Assembly: GCF_001897285.1 (NCBI RefSeq)
Contig: NZ_MKSM01000019.1
Coordinates: forward strand, 1-42,313
Source of the DNA: Nitrobacter sp. 62-23
Lineage (GTDB): Bacteria; Pseudomonadota; Alphaproteobacteria; Rhizobiales; Xanthobacteraceae
DNA: 42,313 bases
Direction of reading: 5' to 3'
Both the position numbers and the translations under genes were made by a program. The first letter of the stretch is position 1. Each line of letters opens with the position of its first letter. The notes beneath the pieces are model-generated. The model saw only the letters and a list, made by a program, of their open reading frames with translations, ran no database searches and was not told where the DNA came from. Of the stretch, positions 1 through 7,240 are shown piece by piece.

Positions 1-928
1 CGGAGTAATCGACGCCGAGCGTTTCCGCCATGATGAAGGCGACCGCGCCCATCACCGGCGGCATGATCTGCCCGCCCATCGAGGCGGTGGCTTCGACGCC
101 CGCGGCGAACGCGCGGCGATAGCCGAACCTGATCATCAGCGGAATCGTGAACTGGCCGACCGTGACCACGTTCGCCACGCCGGAGCCCGAGATCGTTCCC
201 ATCAGGCCCGACGCGATCACCGCGACCTTTGCGGGGCCGCCGCGGGTGCGGCCGAACAGCCCGAGCGAGACGTCGGTGAAGAGCTGGATCATGCCGGCGC
301 GTTCGAGGAACGAGCCGAACATGATGAACAGGAAGATGTAGGTCGCGGACACATAGATCGGAACGCCGTAGAACCCTTCAGTGCCGTAGGACAGATGCGT
401 GATGATCTGATCGAAGGCATAGCCGCGATGATTGAAGGGCGCCGGAAGATATTGCCCGAAGAACCAGTAGACGATGCAGGCGCCGCACATCAGCGGCAGC
501 GCGAGACCCATCAGCCTCCGCGTACCTTCAAAGATCAGCACGGCGAGCACGGTTCCGACCACCAGATCGAGCGTGGTGGGATCGCCGTCACGCAGGATCA
601 GGTCGGCGTAGAAGATCCACTGGTAAAGGCCGCACAGAAATCCGATGCCGCCGATGAACCAGCCGGCCGCGCGGCCCGCATTGCTCTTCGCGGTGAAGTT
701 GGCCACCAGCCCGAACGTCATCAGGATCAGGAAGCCGACATGGACGCCACGCACCACCTGGCTCGGGAGCACATTCCACGCCGCGATCACGATCTGGAAG
801 GCGGCAAATGCAATGCCGATGGCATAAGCAAGGTGTCCCCAGCCGCCGGGACCGAACCCCGCGGGGAATCCGTGTTCGAAATTATCGAACTGCGTGACGG
901 GCGCCGCGGCGGCTTGCGGCTGCGACAT
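1..928 (-). CDS. TRAP transporter fused permease, TAXI type (partial)
   Basis: This is the N-terminal part of a large fused permease that combines the small (DctQ-like) and large (DctM-like) membrane subunits of a TRAP transporter, which imports organic solutes using an ion gradient. About 309 residues are visible and the C-terminus lies beyond the window. The protein opens with a short cytoplasmic stretch (MSQPQAAAAP) and then has many hydrophobic helices. The GSGVANVVTVGQFTIP and MGGQIMPPVMGAVAF stretches are typical of the DctM/DUF3394-type TAXI permeases. I chose the ATG at 928 because GAGAG lies at a suitable distance; an in-frame ATG at 949 would add seven residues. The TAXI receptor gene lies about 150 bases upstream in the same direction, so the two probably form one transport operon. 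The substrate cannot be read from the sequence. Confidence 0.93.
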   Translation of the reverse strand, partial: MSQPQAAAAPVTQFDNFEHGFPAGFGPGGWGHLAYAIGIAFAAFQIVIAAWNVLPSQVVRGVHVGFLILMTFGLVANFTAKSNAGRAAGWFIGGIGFLCGLYQWIFYADLILRDGDPTTLDLVVGTVLAVLIFEGTRRLMGLALPLMCGACIVYWFFGQYLPAPFNHRGYAFDQIITHLSYGTEGFYGVPIYVSATYIFLFIMFGSFLERAGMIQLFTDVSLGLFGRTRGGPAKVAVIASGLMGTISGSGVANVVTVGQFTIPLMIRFGYRRAFAAGVEATASMGGQIMPPVMGAVAFIMAETLGVDYS

Positions 929-1077
929 CTCGAATCTCTCGGCGGACATCGTGTCCGGTCCCTGTTTCAATCCTCCGACCGAATCCAAACGTTTCGACGA
1001 ACTCCGCCGGCGGCAGATCTATCGATCACGCTCGCCGCGCCGTATCCGGAATAATGCCGGCCCATCGCTCAGCGACG

Positions 1078-2025
1078 CTACTTGATGAGTCCTTTTTCCT
1101 TGAAGTAGCGGATCGCGCCGGGATGCAGCGGAACCGGGCTATTCATCGCGGCGTTTTCCAGCTTGATGCCGCGCGCGGCCGAGTGCGCTGAAATCAGGTC
1201 GGGAAGCGATTCGTAAACCAGCTTCGTCATCTGGTAGGCGAGATCATCGGACACCGCCGAACTGGTGACGAGGTAATTGACGACGGCCGCGGTGGGGACG
1301 TCCTTGTCCTGCCCCTTGTAGGTGTTGGCCGGAATGATCGCCGCGACAAATGGCGGCCCGATCTTGTCGACGACCTCCTTCGGCACCGAGACCACGACGA
1401 TGTCGTTCGAATTACTGAGATCCTTCAGCGAAGCGACGCCAAGACCGGCCGATTGCAGCGTCGCGGTGAGCTGCCTGTTCTTCATCAGGTCCACGGACTC
1501 GGCGAACGGCAGATACTCCACCTTGCCGAGATCGTTGTAATCCATGCCGGCCGCTTTCAGGATCGCCCGCGAGTTCAGCTCAGTTCCTGATTTCGGCGCG
1601 CCGACCGAGAGAGTCTTGCCCTTGAGATCGGCCAGCGTCTTGATGCCGCTGTCAGCAGTCGCAACGATCTGGATGTAGTTCGGATAGATCGCGCCGATGG
1701 TCCGCAGCTTGGTCAGCTTGGTCTTGAAACCGGCCTCGGCATCGCCTTCCCACGCCGCCTTCAGCGAGTCGCCGAGCGTGAAGGCGATCTCGCCACGCCC
1801 CTGCTCCAGCAGATTGAGATTCTCGACCGAGGCCTTGGTCGCCTGGACCTGGGTTTTCACGTTCGGGATCTTGTCGCTGTATATTTTGCCGATGGCGACG
1901 CCGAGCGGATAGTAAACGCCGGAGGTTCCCCCGGTCAGCACATTGATGAACTGCTGCGCGTGGGCGGCTGGGGCCGAAAGGAAGGCGACAGACAAGGCAA
2001 CGGCAACGATGAATTTCGAACTCAT
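1078..2025 (-). CDS. TAXI family TRAP transporter solute receptor
   Basis: This is the periplasmic solute-binding protein that delivers substrate to the TRAP permease encoded just downstream. The 315-residue product starts with a Sec signal peptide (MSSKFIVAVALSVAFLSAPA, cleaved near AHAQ, residue 24). It continues with the family's INVLTGGTSGVYYPLGVAIG segment, the QVQATKASVENLNLLEQGRG segment and a central LADLKGKTLSVGAPKSGTE stretch. The length suits the family. The ATG at 2025 follows GGGAGAA at good spacing. The frame stays open far upstream, to 3234, but that extension is antisense to the glycerate kinase gene and was discarded. TAXI receptors often bind dicarboxylates or amino acids. 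The specificity here is unknown, though the divergent glycerate kinase hints at a hydroxy acid. Confidence 0.93.
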   Translation of the reverse strand: MSSKFIVAVALSVAFLSAPAAHAQQFINVLTGGTSGVYYPLGVAIGKIYSDKIPNVKTQVQATKASVENLNLLEQGRGEIAFTLGDSLKAAWEGDAEAGFKTKLTKLRTIGAIYPNYIQIVATADSGIKTLADLKGKTLSVGAPKSGTELNSRAILKAAGMDYNDLGKVEYLPFAESVDLMKNRQLTATLQSAGLGVASLKDLSNSNDIVVVSVPKEVVDKIGPPFVAAIIPANTYKGQDKDVPTAAVVNYLVTSSAVSDDLAYQMTKLVYESLPDLISAHSAARGIKLENAAMNSPVPLHPGAIRYFKEKGLIK

Positions 2026-2346
2026 CAGATTGTTCTCCCGCTTGCCCGGAAGAAAGTGACCGGGTGTCGCGACGCGGTCAACGTGGAACAGCCGAAGGTA
2101 CGGCGAAAACCGCTTTAGACATTGGTATGAGTGAAGGCGCCGGCGAAGGCGTATGTGGATCGCGCGCGTATATACATCCGCCTCCATAAACTTCGGCCTG
2201 TCCTTGCGTGTCAGCGTTACACGTGCGGGGCAGTCCAATATTGTTCCGACGCCCAGACGGGTTTCCTCGCGGCCAAATCCGGCGGATAACGGACGCCCTG
2301 TTCGACCTGTCGTCCTTTTGAGCCAACCAAGCGCCAGATCCGAGCC
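2026..2346. promoter_or_regulatory. Divergent intergenic region, TRAP-TAXI / glycerate kinase
   Basis: These 321 bases separate two divergent genes and must hold both promoters. The one distinctive spot is the 8-base perfect palindrome GTATATAC at 2166-2173, embedded in GC-rich DNA. It could be part of a promoter or an operator. I saw no clear sigma-70 pair and no coding potential. Confidence 0.4.
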
Positions 2347-3633
2347 ATGTCCGAACAACGCAACCTGTTGCGCGCGATCTTCGACGCGGCCGTGGCCGCC
2401 GCTCATCCCGACAACATTCTCGATGCGCACCTGCCGCGCGCCCCGAAAGGCCGCGTGATCTGCCTTGCTGCGGGAAAAGCCGCGGCCGCCATGGCCGCGG
2501 TCGTGGAACGGCATTACCTCGATGCCGCGGGGCTCGACCCCGAACGTCTGGTTGGCGTGGCCACGACACGTCACGGCCACGGCGTGCCGACACGCCGCAT
2601 CGCAGTGATCGAGGCCGGCCATCCCGTGCCCGACGAGGCGAGCCTGCGCGGCGCCGATCTCAGCTTGACGCTCGCGAGCAGCGCCACCGCCGACGATCTG
2701 CTGCTGGTGCTGCTGTCGGGAGGCGGGTCGGCCAACTGGATCGCGCCCGTCGACGGCGTGTCGCTCGCGCAGAAGCAGCAGGTCAACCGCGCCTTGCTCC
2801 GCTCCGGCGCGCCGATCGGCGACGTCAACACGGTGCGCAGGCATCTGTCGCGCATCAAGGGCGGGCGGCTGGCGCGGGCAGGACGATGCGCGGACATCGT
2901 GACGCTGGCGATATCGGACGTGCCGCGCGACGAACCGGCCGACATTGCCTCCGGCCCGACCGTGCCCGACCCGACCACGCTGGCCGACGCCCGCGCGCTG
3001 GTCGCAAAGTACAATCTCGCGCTCGACGCCGCCGTCATCCGCGCCCTCAACGATCCAGCCAATGAGAGTTGCAAGCCGGGCGACACCGCCTTTGCGCGCG
3101 CCCGCTTCGATATCATCGCACGCCCCGGCGCGTCGCTCGCCGCAGCCGTCAGGCTCGCGCGCGATGCCGGCTTTGAGGTGCTCGACCTCGGCGCCGATCT
3201 CGAGGGCGAGGCCCGCGATATCGCCGCGGATCATGCGAGAGTGGCGCTGAAGGCGCGCGCCGACGGACGGAAACTTGCGATCCTGTCAGGCGGCGAGCTT
3301 ACGGTGACGGTGCGCGGCGATGGACGCGGCGGTCCCAACCAGGAATACGCGCTGTCACTGGTATCATGGCTCAAGGACACCCCCGGCATCTCGGCCTTGG
3401 CGGCCGACACCGACGGCGCCGACGGCGGCGCGGGCAGCGCGAACGATCCGGCGGGCGCCGTGATCGATGCCCGCACCTTTGCAACGATGCGCGCGCAACA
3501 ACTCGATCCCGTCGCCTATCTCGCCAACAACGACGCCACCGCGTTTTTCACCGCCACCGGCGACCTGCTGCTGACCGGTCCGACGCTCACCAACGTCAAC
3601 GACCTCCGCGTCATTCTGGTTGATGCCGCCTGA
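2347..3633 (+). CDS. Glycerate 2-kinase (MOFRL/DUF4147 family)
   Basis: The likely reaction is phosphorylation of D-glycerate by ATP to 2-phosphoglycerate, feeding serine-cycle, tartronate or glyoxylate carbon into lower glycolysis. The product has 428 residues, the normal size for the GckA/TtuD family. An N-terminal DUF4147 (Rossmann-like) domain spans roughly residues 8-240, with AAGKAAAAMA near residue 38 and LLSGGGSANW near 120. The C-terminal MOFRL domain starts near 311 with ILSGGELTVTVRGDGRGGPN and continues through ADTDGADGG. The name TtuD is also used for this family (hydroxypyruvate reductase in older annotation), so the exact substrate is not fixed by sequence. The ATG at 2347 has only a weak ribosome site (CCGAG). 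It lies divergent from the TRAP-TAXI genes, which suggests that the transporter brings in glycerate or a related hydroxy acid. Confidence 0.9.
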   Translation: MSEQRNLLRAIFDAAVAAAHPDNILDAHLPRAPKGRVICLAAGKAAAAMAAVVERHYLDAAGLDPERLVGVATTRHGHGVPTRRIAVIEAGHPVPDEASLRGADLSLTLASSATADDLLLVLLSGGGSANWIAPVDGVSLAQKQQVNRALLRSGAPIGDVNTVRRHLSRIKGGRLARAGRCADIVTLAISDVPRDEPADIASGPTVPDPTTLADARALVAKYNLALDAAVIRALNDPANESCKPGDTAFARARFDIIARPGASLAAAVRLARDAGFEVLDLGADLEGEARDIAADHARVALKARADGRKLAILSGGELTVTVRGDGRGGPNQEYALSLVSWLKDTPGISALAADTDGADGGAGSANDPAGAVIDARTFATMRAQQLDPVAYLANNDATAFFTATGDLLLTGPTLTNVNDLRVILVDAA

Positions 3634-3692
3634 TTGGCGAGGGGGCCGTTGGCGTCTTTGGTCCTCATGCGGGCGGCGCGCGAAGCGCCGGT

Positions 3693-4280
3693 TCAGGCCG
3701 CGGTTTCGTGCTCCTGACAGATCGCGCCGCTATCGGCATCAGAGAGCGGCTCGTCGAGCACGGCGCAATGATGCGGCGCGGCGCGACCCGGCACGGCATT
3801 GCAGCGAAAATGCCGGCAGGTGCGGCAGATGCCAAAGGCGCGACCGTTGTTGCGCGCGATCAGCGCCGAGAGGATGGCCTGCAACGTCGCCAGCAGTTCG
3901 CCGGCATCGCCGCCGGTTGCGACCGAGATGTCGTCTGCCAGTCGCCTCAGCGGATCGTCTCCCAACACGGCCTCGCCGCGCCGGGTCAGCGCCAATTCGA
4001 CGGAGCGGCCGTCGCGTCGGCTGGCCTGCCGGGACGCCAGTCCCTTCTGCTCCAGCGCGATCAGGGTTTGGGAAATGGTGCCGCGTGTCGAGCCGGCATA
4101 ATCGGCCAGCGCCGCCGGCGTGCGCGAAAAGCGGTTGGCGCGCGACAGGTAGCGCAACGCCTCCCACTGCGCGGGATTAAGGCCGGCAATGTTGACGCCG
4201 CTGCGGCTCAGCCGGTCGAGCCGGCCGATCAGATAGGCCGCCTCATGCGATGCAGATGATAGCGACTCGCTATTTTTCAT
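3693..4280 (-). CDS. MarR family regulator with Cys/His-rich C-terminal tail
   Basis: This is a 195-residue transcription factor. Residues about 15-140 form a MarR winged-helix domain: LNPAQWEALRYLSR, then the recognition region STRGTISQTLIALEQKGL (64-81), then the wing RRDGRSVELALTRRGEAVL. Residues about 150-191 are an extra tail with Cys152, Cys155, Cys160, His170, His171, Cys172, Cys188 and His191 (CRTCRHFRC, HHC, CQEH). Ordinary MarR proteins are about 145 residues and lack this tail. The tail could bind zinc or an iron-sulfur cluster and make the protein redox- or metal-responsive, which is inference. The gene diverges from the secreted-protein gene at 4348, with inverted repeats between them, so autoregulation and control of the neighbour are likely. 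The ribosome site is weak (GGA 8 bases before ATG). Confidence 0.85.
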   Translation of the reverse strand: MKNSESLSSASHEAAYLIGRLDRLSRSGVNIAGLNPAQWEALRYLSRANRFSRTPAALADYAGSTRGTISQTLIALEQKGLASRQASRRDGRSVELALTRRGEAVLGDDPLRRLADDISVATGGDAGELLATLQAILSALIARNNGRAFGICRTCRHFRCNAVPGRAAPHHCAVLDEPLSDADSGAICQEHETAA

Positions 4281-4328
4281 TGACTCGATCCAGATTGTCA
4301 GTCACACAGATATGGTATCGACTCGATA
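4261..4328. promoter_or_regulatory. Candidate operator region of the MarR regulator
   Basis: Three related sites share a GACTCG centre. AGCGA-C-TCGCT at 4261-4271 is a perfect inverted repeat inside the first codons of the MarR gene. A half-matching TGACTCGATC lies at 4281-4290. TATCGA-C-TCGATA at 4316-4328 is a perfect inverted repeat 20 bases before the ATG of the divergent gene. The 8-mer GACTCGAT occurs at both 4282 and 4320. Symmetry and position suggest binding by the MarR dimer. Binding itself is inference. Confidence 0.5.
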
Positions 4329-4347
4329 TTATCAATCGGAGTATTCC

Positions 4348-5091
4348 ATGCCTTCATCGGTCATCAGGTTTTCCGCGGGAACGTTCGCCGCTGCGCTTAT
4401 GCAAGGCGCACTGGCAACATCGTCCCTTGCCCACGACATCCACGCCAAGCCCGACGCAGCCGTGCCGCCAGCCTTCGACGTCACCAGCGCCTCCGCCTCA
4501 ACCGATGGCCGGCTCGCCACCTTTGCCATGGAAGTCAGCGGCGACGCCGGTTCGCTGAAGCCGCAAAAGGTCGGCAAGCTCGCCGGCGCGAAGGTGGACG
4601 CCTATGTCTGGCCGACCAAGCTCGATCCCGCGGCGGTCGGATTTGCGAAGGGCTCGGGCATCCTGGCGCTGGCCATTACCGCGCACCCGGATTTCGACGA
4701 TACGCCGCTGTTCGACGAAAACGGCGACGGCGACCCGACCAATGACGGCGCCGGCTGGCATTCGCACTGGGTGGTGCTGGCCAGCGACAAGGCCTGTGCT
4801 GGCGGCCTCAAGGTGCTGGACATCTCGCCGGGCCAGGACCTTATGCCGGCCACCGCCCCCGGCCTCCCGCTGGCGCTGGACAGCCCCGGCATGAGCCCCA
4901 TCATCAAAGGCAAGACGGTACGCATCACCGTGCCGGTCAAGGGCGCGGAAAACGTCAACTTCGATGCCGTCGCCGCGCATCTGCAGGTCAACGAGACCGG
5001 CAAGGCGCCGCTTTTGTGCGTCACCGGCACCTACAAGGTTGCATCGGGCACCCTCACGCTGCCGGGCGTTATCGCGAAGGAAAAGAAATAG
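4348..5091 (+). CDS. Secreted protein of unknown function
   Basis: I do not recognise this 247-residue protein. It starts with a Sec signal peptide (MPSSVIRFSAGTFAAALMQG, cleavage likely after SLA near residue 27). The mature part contains an acidic loop, DENGDGDPTNDG, resembling the calcium loops of thrombospondin type 3 or EF-hand proteins, followed by a GWHSHWVVL segment with two histidines and two tryptophans. Two cysteines (in DKACAGG and LLCVTG) could form a disulfide. I chose the ATG at 4348 because CGGAG lies about six bases upstream and the signal peptide begins there; the ATG at 4312 would put the candidate operator inside the gene. It diverges from the Cys-tailed MarR gene and is its most likely target. 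Confidence 0.8.
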   Translation: MPSSVIRFSAGTFAAALMQGALATSSLAHDIHAKPDAAVPPAFDVTSASASTDGRLATFAMEVSGDAGSLKPQKVGKLAGAKVDAYVWPTKLDPAAVGFAKGSGILALAITAHPDFDDTPLFDENGDGDPTNDGAGWHSHWVVLASDKACAGGLKVLDISPGQDLMPATAPGLPLALDSPGMSPIIKGKTVRITVPVKGAENVNFDAVAAHLQVNETGKAPLLCVTGTYKVASGTLTLPGVIAKEKK

Positions 5092-5118
5092 GCTTCGCAA
5101 CCAGGCCGATTGCGAAGC
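5092..5118 (+). terminator. Hairpin after the secreted-protein gene
   Basis: A perfect 9-base inverted repeat, GCTTCGCAA and TTGCGAAGC with a 9-base loop, begins one base after the stop codon at 5091. No T-run follows, so it may terminate weakly or protect the 3' end of the mRNA. Confidence 0.4.
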
Positions 5119-5152
5119 AATGCCAGATTGATCATCGATGCGGCGGCGCGAG

Positions 5153-5554
5153 CTATGCGGGGATCAGCACCGCCTCATCGTCATCGATCTGGTCGTCAAG
5201 CGGAGCGAACGTGCTGAGCGGCCTGGTCGATAGCGTGATCGGCTTGCGTTGGCCGTGCGCGGCCGGCACCGCATGGGGTTGCCGGGCCTCACGCGACAGC
5301 GCGAACAGCGTGGAACCGACACGGCCGCCAAGCTGGATCAGATCACGCTCGGAGCAGCTCGAAGCGATCGACAGCGCCAGTCCGTGAAGGTGACTCCGCC
5401 GGTAGCAGAACAGTGCCAGCATCGCTCGTACATCCGGAGCAACGCTGGCGATGAGCTGCGGCAAGCCATGTTCGTTGGCACGATACATGGCGCCCAACAG
5501 ATCATCCGTGACTGGACATATGTCGTTCTCGAAAGCGTCACGGCTGGACAACAT
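5153..5554 (-). CDS. Hypothetical protein, 133 residues
   Basis: No family is recognised. The protein is soluble and has no signal peptide. Its N-terminal two thirds look helical (DDLLGAMYRANEHGLPQLIA, then VRAMLALFCYRRSHLHGLAL). The C-terminal third is Pro-rich and ends in the acidic stretch DDQIDDDEAVLIPA. The gene has a good ribosome site (GAGGAGAG eight bases before the ATG at 5554) and codon use like its neighbours, so I accept it as real. It stands alone: the genes on either side are separated from it by about 60 and 140 bases. Confidence 0.65.
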   Translation of the reverse strand: MLSSRDAFENDICPVTDDLLGAMYRANEHGLPQLIASVAPDVRAMLALFCYRRSHLHGLALSIASSCSERDLIQLGGRVGSTLFALSREARQPHAVPAAHGQRKPITLSTRPLSTFAPLDDQIDDDEAVLIPA

Positions 5555-5694
5555 GCGATACTCTCCTCAGATCATGAGGATGCAACGCAATTTCCTAACG
5601 AGAGGTTAACCACGCGGGCAAAGAGCGACCGGGCGGCCTTGCAATCCGGTTCCGAATCGGACGGCGGGCGTGGCGCGATTCGCGGAGCCGCCGA

Positions 5695-6105
5695 TCACGC
5701 GTTGAACGCCATGACGATCGACAGCCCGAAGCCGGTGAGATGATGCAGCGCCTGATCGACGCCGATCAGCGTCCAGAACCACGGGTGCTGACGGTCCTGC
5801 GTCACATCGAACGTCGAGGAGATCAGACCCTTGGCACGATCCACGACGATATGGATCGCGAAATCAATAAAGGCGATGAACCAGAATCGCGGTGCGATGA
5901 CGAGGATCAGCGCCAGCGCCAGCGCCAGATGCACGAGACAGTGCGCGAGCAACGGCAGTGCCCAGCCGGTCTTCTGATCCTTGCCGATCGCCATCCACGA
6001 ATTTTGCAGCACGAAATCGGCGATCACGTGCTTGACGGTCAGCACGGCCATCCAGCCAGTCAGCGGACCGACCGCAATCGTCGACGACAATGAGGGAAGC
6101 AGCAC
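5695..6105 (-). CDS. DUF3307 membrane protein
   Basis: This is a small inner-membrane protein with about four hydrophobic helices. The signature VKHVIADFVLQNSWM, the following HCLVHLALALALIL and the IDFAIHIVVDRAKG segment match the DUF3307 family, whose function is not established. I placed the start at the GTG at 6105 (AAGGGG lies about seven bases upstream), giving 136 residues. An ATG at 6051 gives 118. The frame continues to an ATG at 6165, but that start lies inside the palindromic repeat beginning at 6132, so its first residues would be repeat-encoded and are unlikely to be native. Confidence 0.8.
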   Translation of the reverse strand: MLLPSLSSTIAVGPLTGWMAVLTVKHVIADFVLQNSWMAIGKDQKTGWALPLLAHCLVHLALALALILVIAPRFWFIAFIDFAIHIVVDRAKGLISSTFDVTQDRQHPWFWTLIGVDQALHHLTGFGLSIVMAFNA

Positions 6106-6131
6106 CCGAACGCCCCTTGTTAGTGACACGG

Positions 6132-6214
6132 TTCTAGTGGAGTGAATTTGACATTCGCTACCCACTTTGCAGCGAACTTGTCAGGCGAATGTCAAATTCA
6201 AAACTCCACTAGAA
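6132..6214. repeat. Palindromic repeat unit A (copy 1)
   Basis: This is an 83-base imperfect palindrome. Outer arms TTCTAGTGGAGT (6132-6143) and its complement (6203-6214) and inner arms GAATTTGACATTCGC (6144-6158) and its complement (6185-6199) form a 27-base-pair stem with a 3-base bulge (6200-6202) and a 26-base loop. A second, inverted copy begins near 42276 and runs off the window. Confidence 0.9.
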
Positions 6215-6226
6215 ACCTGATAGTTG

Positions 6227-6303
6227 CTAGTGGTCCTTTGATTCTAACATTTGCAGGAACTCCCTGCCGCAACGGGATGCAAATGTTAGAATCGGACCAC
6301 TAG
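6227..6303. repeat. Palindromic repeat unit B (copy 1)
   Basis: This is a 77-base palindrome. Outer arms CTAGTGGTCC (6227-6236) and GGACCACTAG (6294-6303) and inner arms ATTCTAACATTTGCA (6241-6255) and TGCAAATGTTAGAAT (6278-6292) enclose a 22-base loop. It is separated from unit A by the 12 bases at 6215-6226. Its inverted copy at 42187-42263 differs at one base. The ends begin and finish with CTAG, which may reflect a target site. Confidence 0.9.
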
Positions 6304-6355
6304 CATTCGCATCTGTCTCTTGCGAGCATCTTGGCAAATGTCGGACCCTGAAGAA

Positions 6356-7240
6356 TCACGGCTCACGCGCCGCGCCGGCTGAAGCCCGCTCCCTGATACG
6401 CGCGATGACGCGCTCCAAGGTTTCCTGCCGCGGGTCCGAACTCACGGCTGCGCGGGCCTCTGTTATGGCGCCCGCCAGATCCGGACAGGACAATGCGCCG
6501 TCGAGCGTCGGCTTGATGAGATGATCGACGATCAAATTCCAGTCCCGCAGACTCCGCGCGTAACCATCGCCGTCCCCCCGCACCATCTCGGCCGTCGCGA
6601 CCACCGTGGCGACCGCGGCAGGCTGCTTCGTCAGGCTGCGATCGATCATGTGCAGCCAGCGCTCGACCCAGACGCGCTCCGTGGCATAGCGGACAGAGGA
6701 CAACCGCCATCGCTTGAACGAGGCTTCGATCCGCAGGCGACGCCGCCGCAAGCGGCTTGCCGCGCTGAACCGCATGGTCACCGGCAGATGCAGCCATCCC
6801 AAATACTTCAGTATCCGCAGCGCGTGATCAGCTACCTTTTTCGGCAGCAACGACACCAACTCATCGAGACGCAGCTTGCGGACATCGTCCGGTGCAACGC
6901 CCCGGCCCGCTTCGGCCTCGGCCAATTTAAGCTGCGCCATCCGGATCGCGTCATCATATGCCATGCGCACGACCATCAGCCGCGCGATCTCGGCGAACAT
7001 CGCGTCATCGATATCGCGCCGACCGATAAAGCGCCTCAGCCGGGCGACGTAGAGCTGCGCGTAGCCCGGTCCCTGATAATCGATCAACCGGTTCACGGCT
7101 TCGGCCGCGACCTGTCTCACCGGGTCGGGCAGGCCCGCAGGCAGCATCGGAATCGCATCGTCGTCGTCGCCGAGGACATACGCAAAAATCGAACGGATAG
7201 CGGGACGAAGGCCGGCGGCTTTGGGAACGCCAAGGTTCAT
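6356..7240 (-). CDS. Stand-alone DUF6537 protein (indolepyruvate oxidoreductase IorB C-terminal-like)
   Basis: The 294-residue product resembles the C-terminal DUF6537 region of indolepyruvate:ferredoxin oxidoreductase beta-family proteins: AAEAVNRLIDYQGPGYAQLY (about 45-65), then FAEIARLMVVRMAYDDAIRM, and near the C-terminus a GYARSLRDWNLIVDHLI segment. In that family this region normally follows a catalytic POR gamma domain, which is absent here. The protein therefore cannot be a complete oxidoreductase subunit and its job is unknown. The ATG at 7240 overlaps the stop codon of the upstream cyclic-nucleotide-binding gene (ATGA), so the two are translated together. The frame remains open upstream to 7432, but that would lie inside the neighbouring gene. 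It could be a remnant, but the intact frame and coupling argue for a functional protein. Confidence 0.75.
   Translation of the reverse strand: MNLGVPKAAGLRPAIRSIFAYVLGDDDDAIPMLPAGLPDPVRQVAAEAVNRLIDYQGPGYAQLYVARLRRFIGRRDIDDAMFAEIARLMVVRMAYDDAIRMAQLKLAEAEAGRGVAPDDVRKLRLDELVSLLPKKVADHALRILKYLGWLHLPVTMRFSAASRLRRRRLRIEASFKRWRLSSVRYATERVWVERWLHMIDRSLTKQPAAVATVVATAEMVRGDGDGYARSLRDWNLIVDHLIKPTLDGALSCPDLAGAITEARAAVSSDPRQETLERVIARIRERASAGAAREP

Noticed and set aside
2026-3234. Long N-terminal extension of the TAXI receptor frame (would give 718 residues)
   Set aside because: It is antisense to the glycerate kinase gene, and the real signal peptide with ribosome site begins at 2025.
6106-6165. Longer N-terminus for the DUF3307 protein
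   Set aside because: The ATG at 6165 falls inside palindromic unit A, so the added residues would come from a repeat.
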